Positions 13,804 to 14,792 of a DNA stretch of 14,792 nucleotides are shown here, piece after piece. The notes under the pieces were generated by a model that was not told the DNA's origin, made no database searches, and worked only from the letters and a program-made list of their open reading frames with translations. Where the stretch lies: positions 1 to 14,792 of the forward strand of contig DOUE01000015.1 in assembly GCA_003520745.1 (NCBI GenBank), given 5' to 3'. The stretch comes from Erysipelotrichaceae bacterium. GTDB lineage: Bacteria; Bacillota_I; Bacilli_A; Erysipelotrichales; Erysipelotrichaceae. Each line of letters starts with the position of its first letter. The first letter of the stretch is position 1. Made by a program: the position numbers and the translations under genes.

Positions 13804-13809
13804 TTTCAG
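13781..13809 (-). promoter_or_regulatory. Probable promoter of the pfkA-pyk-glk-pepS operon
   Basis: An extended -10 box TGGTATGAT (hexamer at 13786-13781) is preceded at 17 bp by a weak -35, CTGAAA (13809-13804). It falls in the short gap between dnaI and pfkA, where a new transcription unit would be expected. Initiation would be near 13774, giving a very short leader. Confidence 0.55.
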
Positions 13810-13815
13810 TAATTA

Positions 13816-14730
13816 TTACATACGCCGGCGGTTTTTACCACCTAGAAACAGGGGTTTCGCAAGGGTCTCGATGCGTTCCATGATTCGAACCGCTTTCATC
13901 TCTTCCTTCTCGGCGCGTTGGTTGTACATATAGTGGTTTTTTAAACTTTCCATGCTCTCGTTGGACGTGAACCAGGTGGTTTTCTTGGATTCCATCCGGA
14001 AATTCAGGATCGGGAAGAGGATTTCGTCGCGGATCCAGGAAGTGACCGATTCGGCCCCGATATCGTCCATCACCAAGAGGGGGACGTTGCGCAATGTCGC
14101 AAGGATCGTGTCGATGTAATCGGGGTCGTCCAATGAGTTTTTGATTTTCTGCGTGAAGGTCGGAACGTGGAGGAAAGCGACTTTCTTCCCTTCCTTGGCG
14201 AAATGGTTGGTCATGGCCGCGGCTAAATAGGTTTTACCGACACCGGGGTTGCCATAAAGGAAATAACCGGTTTTATCGTCGCTTTTCATCTTATCCAACA
14301 CCGCTTTGACCGCTTTGAGATAGACCGGGTCTTCGTTGGGCGAAGCCAGTTTCACAAGGTCGGTGAGAATCATTTCGGGGGCGGCGTCGTTGATGAGATA
14401 ATTCGACTGATGGCGTTTTCCTTCGTCATCCGCCCGCTTGTAGGCGCAGGGCGTGACGATGTTCATCAACAGGGGTTGAGCCACGAGTTCCATCACGGAT
14501 CCCGTCGTCTTTTGTTTACAGGCATGCAAGCCCGGACAGCCGACGCACAGGTTAAGACCGTCGAGCCAATCGGAAAAACGTTGTGCGAAAATCCGGACGT
14601 TCTTTTCCGGATAGTCATAGGTTTTCATAAACACCTGCACACGTTTGTCTTGAAGGACTCTTTCCTCCAATTCGCGATGAAGCGCAAGTAGTTTAGGATC
14701 ATTGTTTCTTGCGAATTCAATCTTTTCCAT
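13816..14730 (-). CDS. dnaI: Primosomal helicase-loader protein DnaI
   Basis: DnaI is the AAA+ ATPase that loads the replicative helicase at origins and restart sites in Bacillus-type bacteria. The 304 residues match Bacillus DnaI (311). An N-terminal helicase-binding domain carries the cysteine cluster C62, C65, C71 and C95 (LCVGCPGLHAC), probably a zinc site. The ATPase follows with Walker A GNPGVGKT (160-167), Walker B LLVMDD (218-223) and a sensor stretch TTWFTSN (251-257). A DnaC-type loader shares the ATPase, but the N-terminal domain and context favour DnaI. I chose the ATG at 14730, since GGGAGG lies 8 nt upstream. An ATG seven codons earlier would place that ribosome site inside the gene. 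It overlaps the preceding gene by 14 nt. Confidence 0.94.
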   Translation of the reverse strand: MEKIEFARNNDPKLLALHRELEERVLQDKRVQVFMKTYDYPEKNVRIFAQRFSDWLDGLNLCVGCPGLHACKQKTTGSVMELVAQPLLMNIVTPCAYKRADDEGKRHQSNYLINDAAPEMILTDLVKLASPNEDPVYLKAVKAVLDKMKSDDKTGYFLYGNPGVGKTYLAAAMTNHFAKEGKKVAFLHVPTFTQKIKNSLDDPDYIDTILATLRNVPLLVMDDIGAESVTSWIRDEILFPILNFRMESKKTTWFTSNESMESLKNHYMYNQRAEKEEMKAVRIMERIETLAKPLFLGGKNRRRM

Positions 14731-14792
14731 GCTTCTTCCCTCCCAACGCATTCAAACTTTCGAATAGTTCGGCGCGTTCCGCTTCGCTGAGC
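14717..14792 (-). CDS. C-terminal end of an upstream gene, probably dnaB-like replication initiation protein (partial)
   Basis: The frame is open from the window edge to a TGA at 14719-14717 and encodes 24 residues starting LSEAERAELFESLNALGGKK. The acidic/leucine pattern looks like the tail of a helical protein. The frame contains the dnaI ribosome site and overlaps the dnaI start by 14 nt, implying translational coupling. In Bacillus the gene directly before dnaI is dnaB (DnaD/DnaB family), so that identity is inferred from synteny only; too little sequence is present to recognise the family. Confidence 0.6.
   Translation of the reverse strand, partial: LSEAERAELFESLNALGGKKHGKD

Overview
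The window reads as chromosomal DNA from an anaerobic, fermentative Gram-positive-type bacterium of the Bacillota/Mycoplasmatota branch. The lineage is an inference. It rests on Bacillus-like primosome genes (a dnaB end followed by dnaI), a T-box leader before thrS, strong Shine-Dalgarno sites, and a threonyl-tRNA synthetase lacking the N-terminal TGS domain, as I recall from mollicutes. The base composition is moderate, not AT-rich. UGA acts as a stop: four genes end in TGA inside a start/stop overlap, and Trp is TGG. Every supported gene lies on the minus strand, so transcription runs from high to low coordinates. There are no tRNAs, rRNAs, IS elements or CRISPR arrays. No gene-free stretch exceeds 300 bases.

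Region 1 (14792 to about 9177) is replication and central metabolism. It holds the tail of a dnaB-like gene overlapping dnaI, then a probable promoter and a tight operon pfkA - pyk - ROK sugar kinase - M29 aminopeptidase. The first three cover sugar phosphorylation, the committed glycolytic step and pyruvate/ATP formation.

Region 2 (9176 to 7177) is thrS. A near-consensus promoter starts at the base after the aminopeptidase stop codon and drives a complete tRNA-Thr T-box leader with an intrinsic terminator.

Region 3 (7167 to 5309) encodes a solute-binding lipoprotein and an ABC permease, with no ATPase beside them. Each is preceded by a copy of the same 58-bp element: a shared 14-bp -35 block, TATAAT, then the palindrome GGGTACG-N5-CGTACCC.

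Region 4 (5305 to 1, running off the edge) is an NADH-linked [FeFe]-hydrogenase operon of the HydABC/HndABCD type. The NuoE-like subunit gene comes first. The HndB-like ferredoxin and NuoF-like subunit come last, and the catalytic subunit is expected beyond position 1. Between them sits a six-gene block that looks regulatory: DRTGG protein, GHKL ATPase, a hydrogenase-like Fe-S protein without the proton-relay cysteine, a second DRTGG protein, a PHP-domain protein and a second GHKL ATPase. All ten genes from the permease to the NuoF-like gene overlap or are at most 11 nt apart. They are therefore probably one transcript starting at the palindrome-marked promoter. The most interesting content is this candidate redox-signalling module and its link to an orphan ABC transporter under a duplicated operator.
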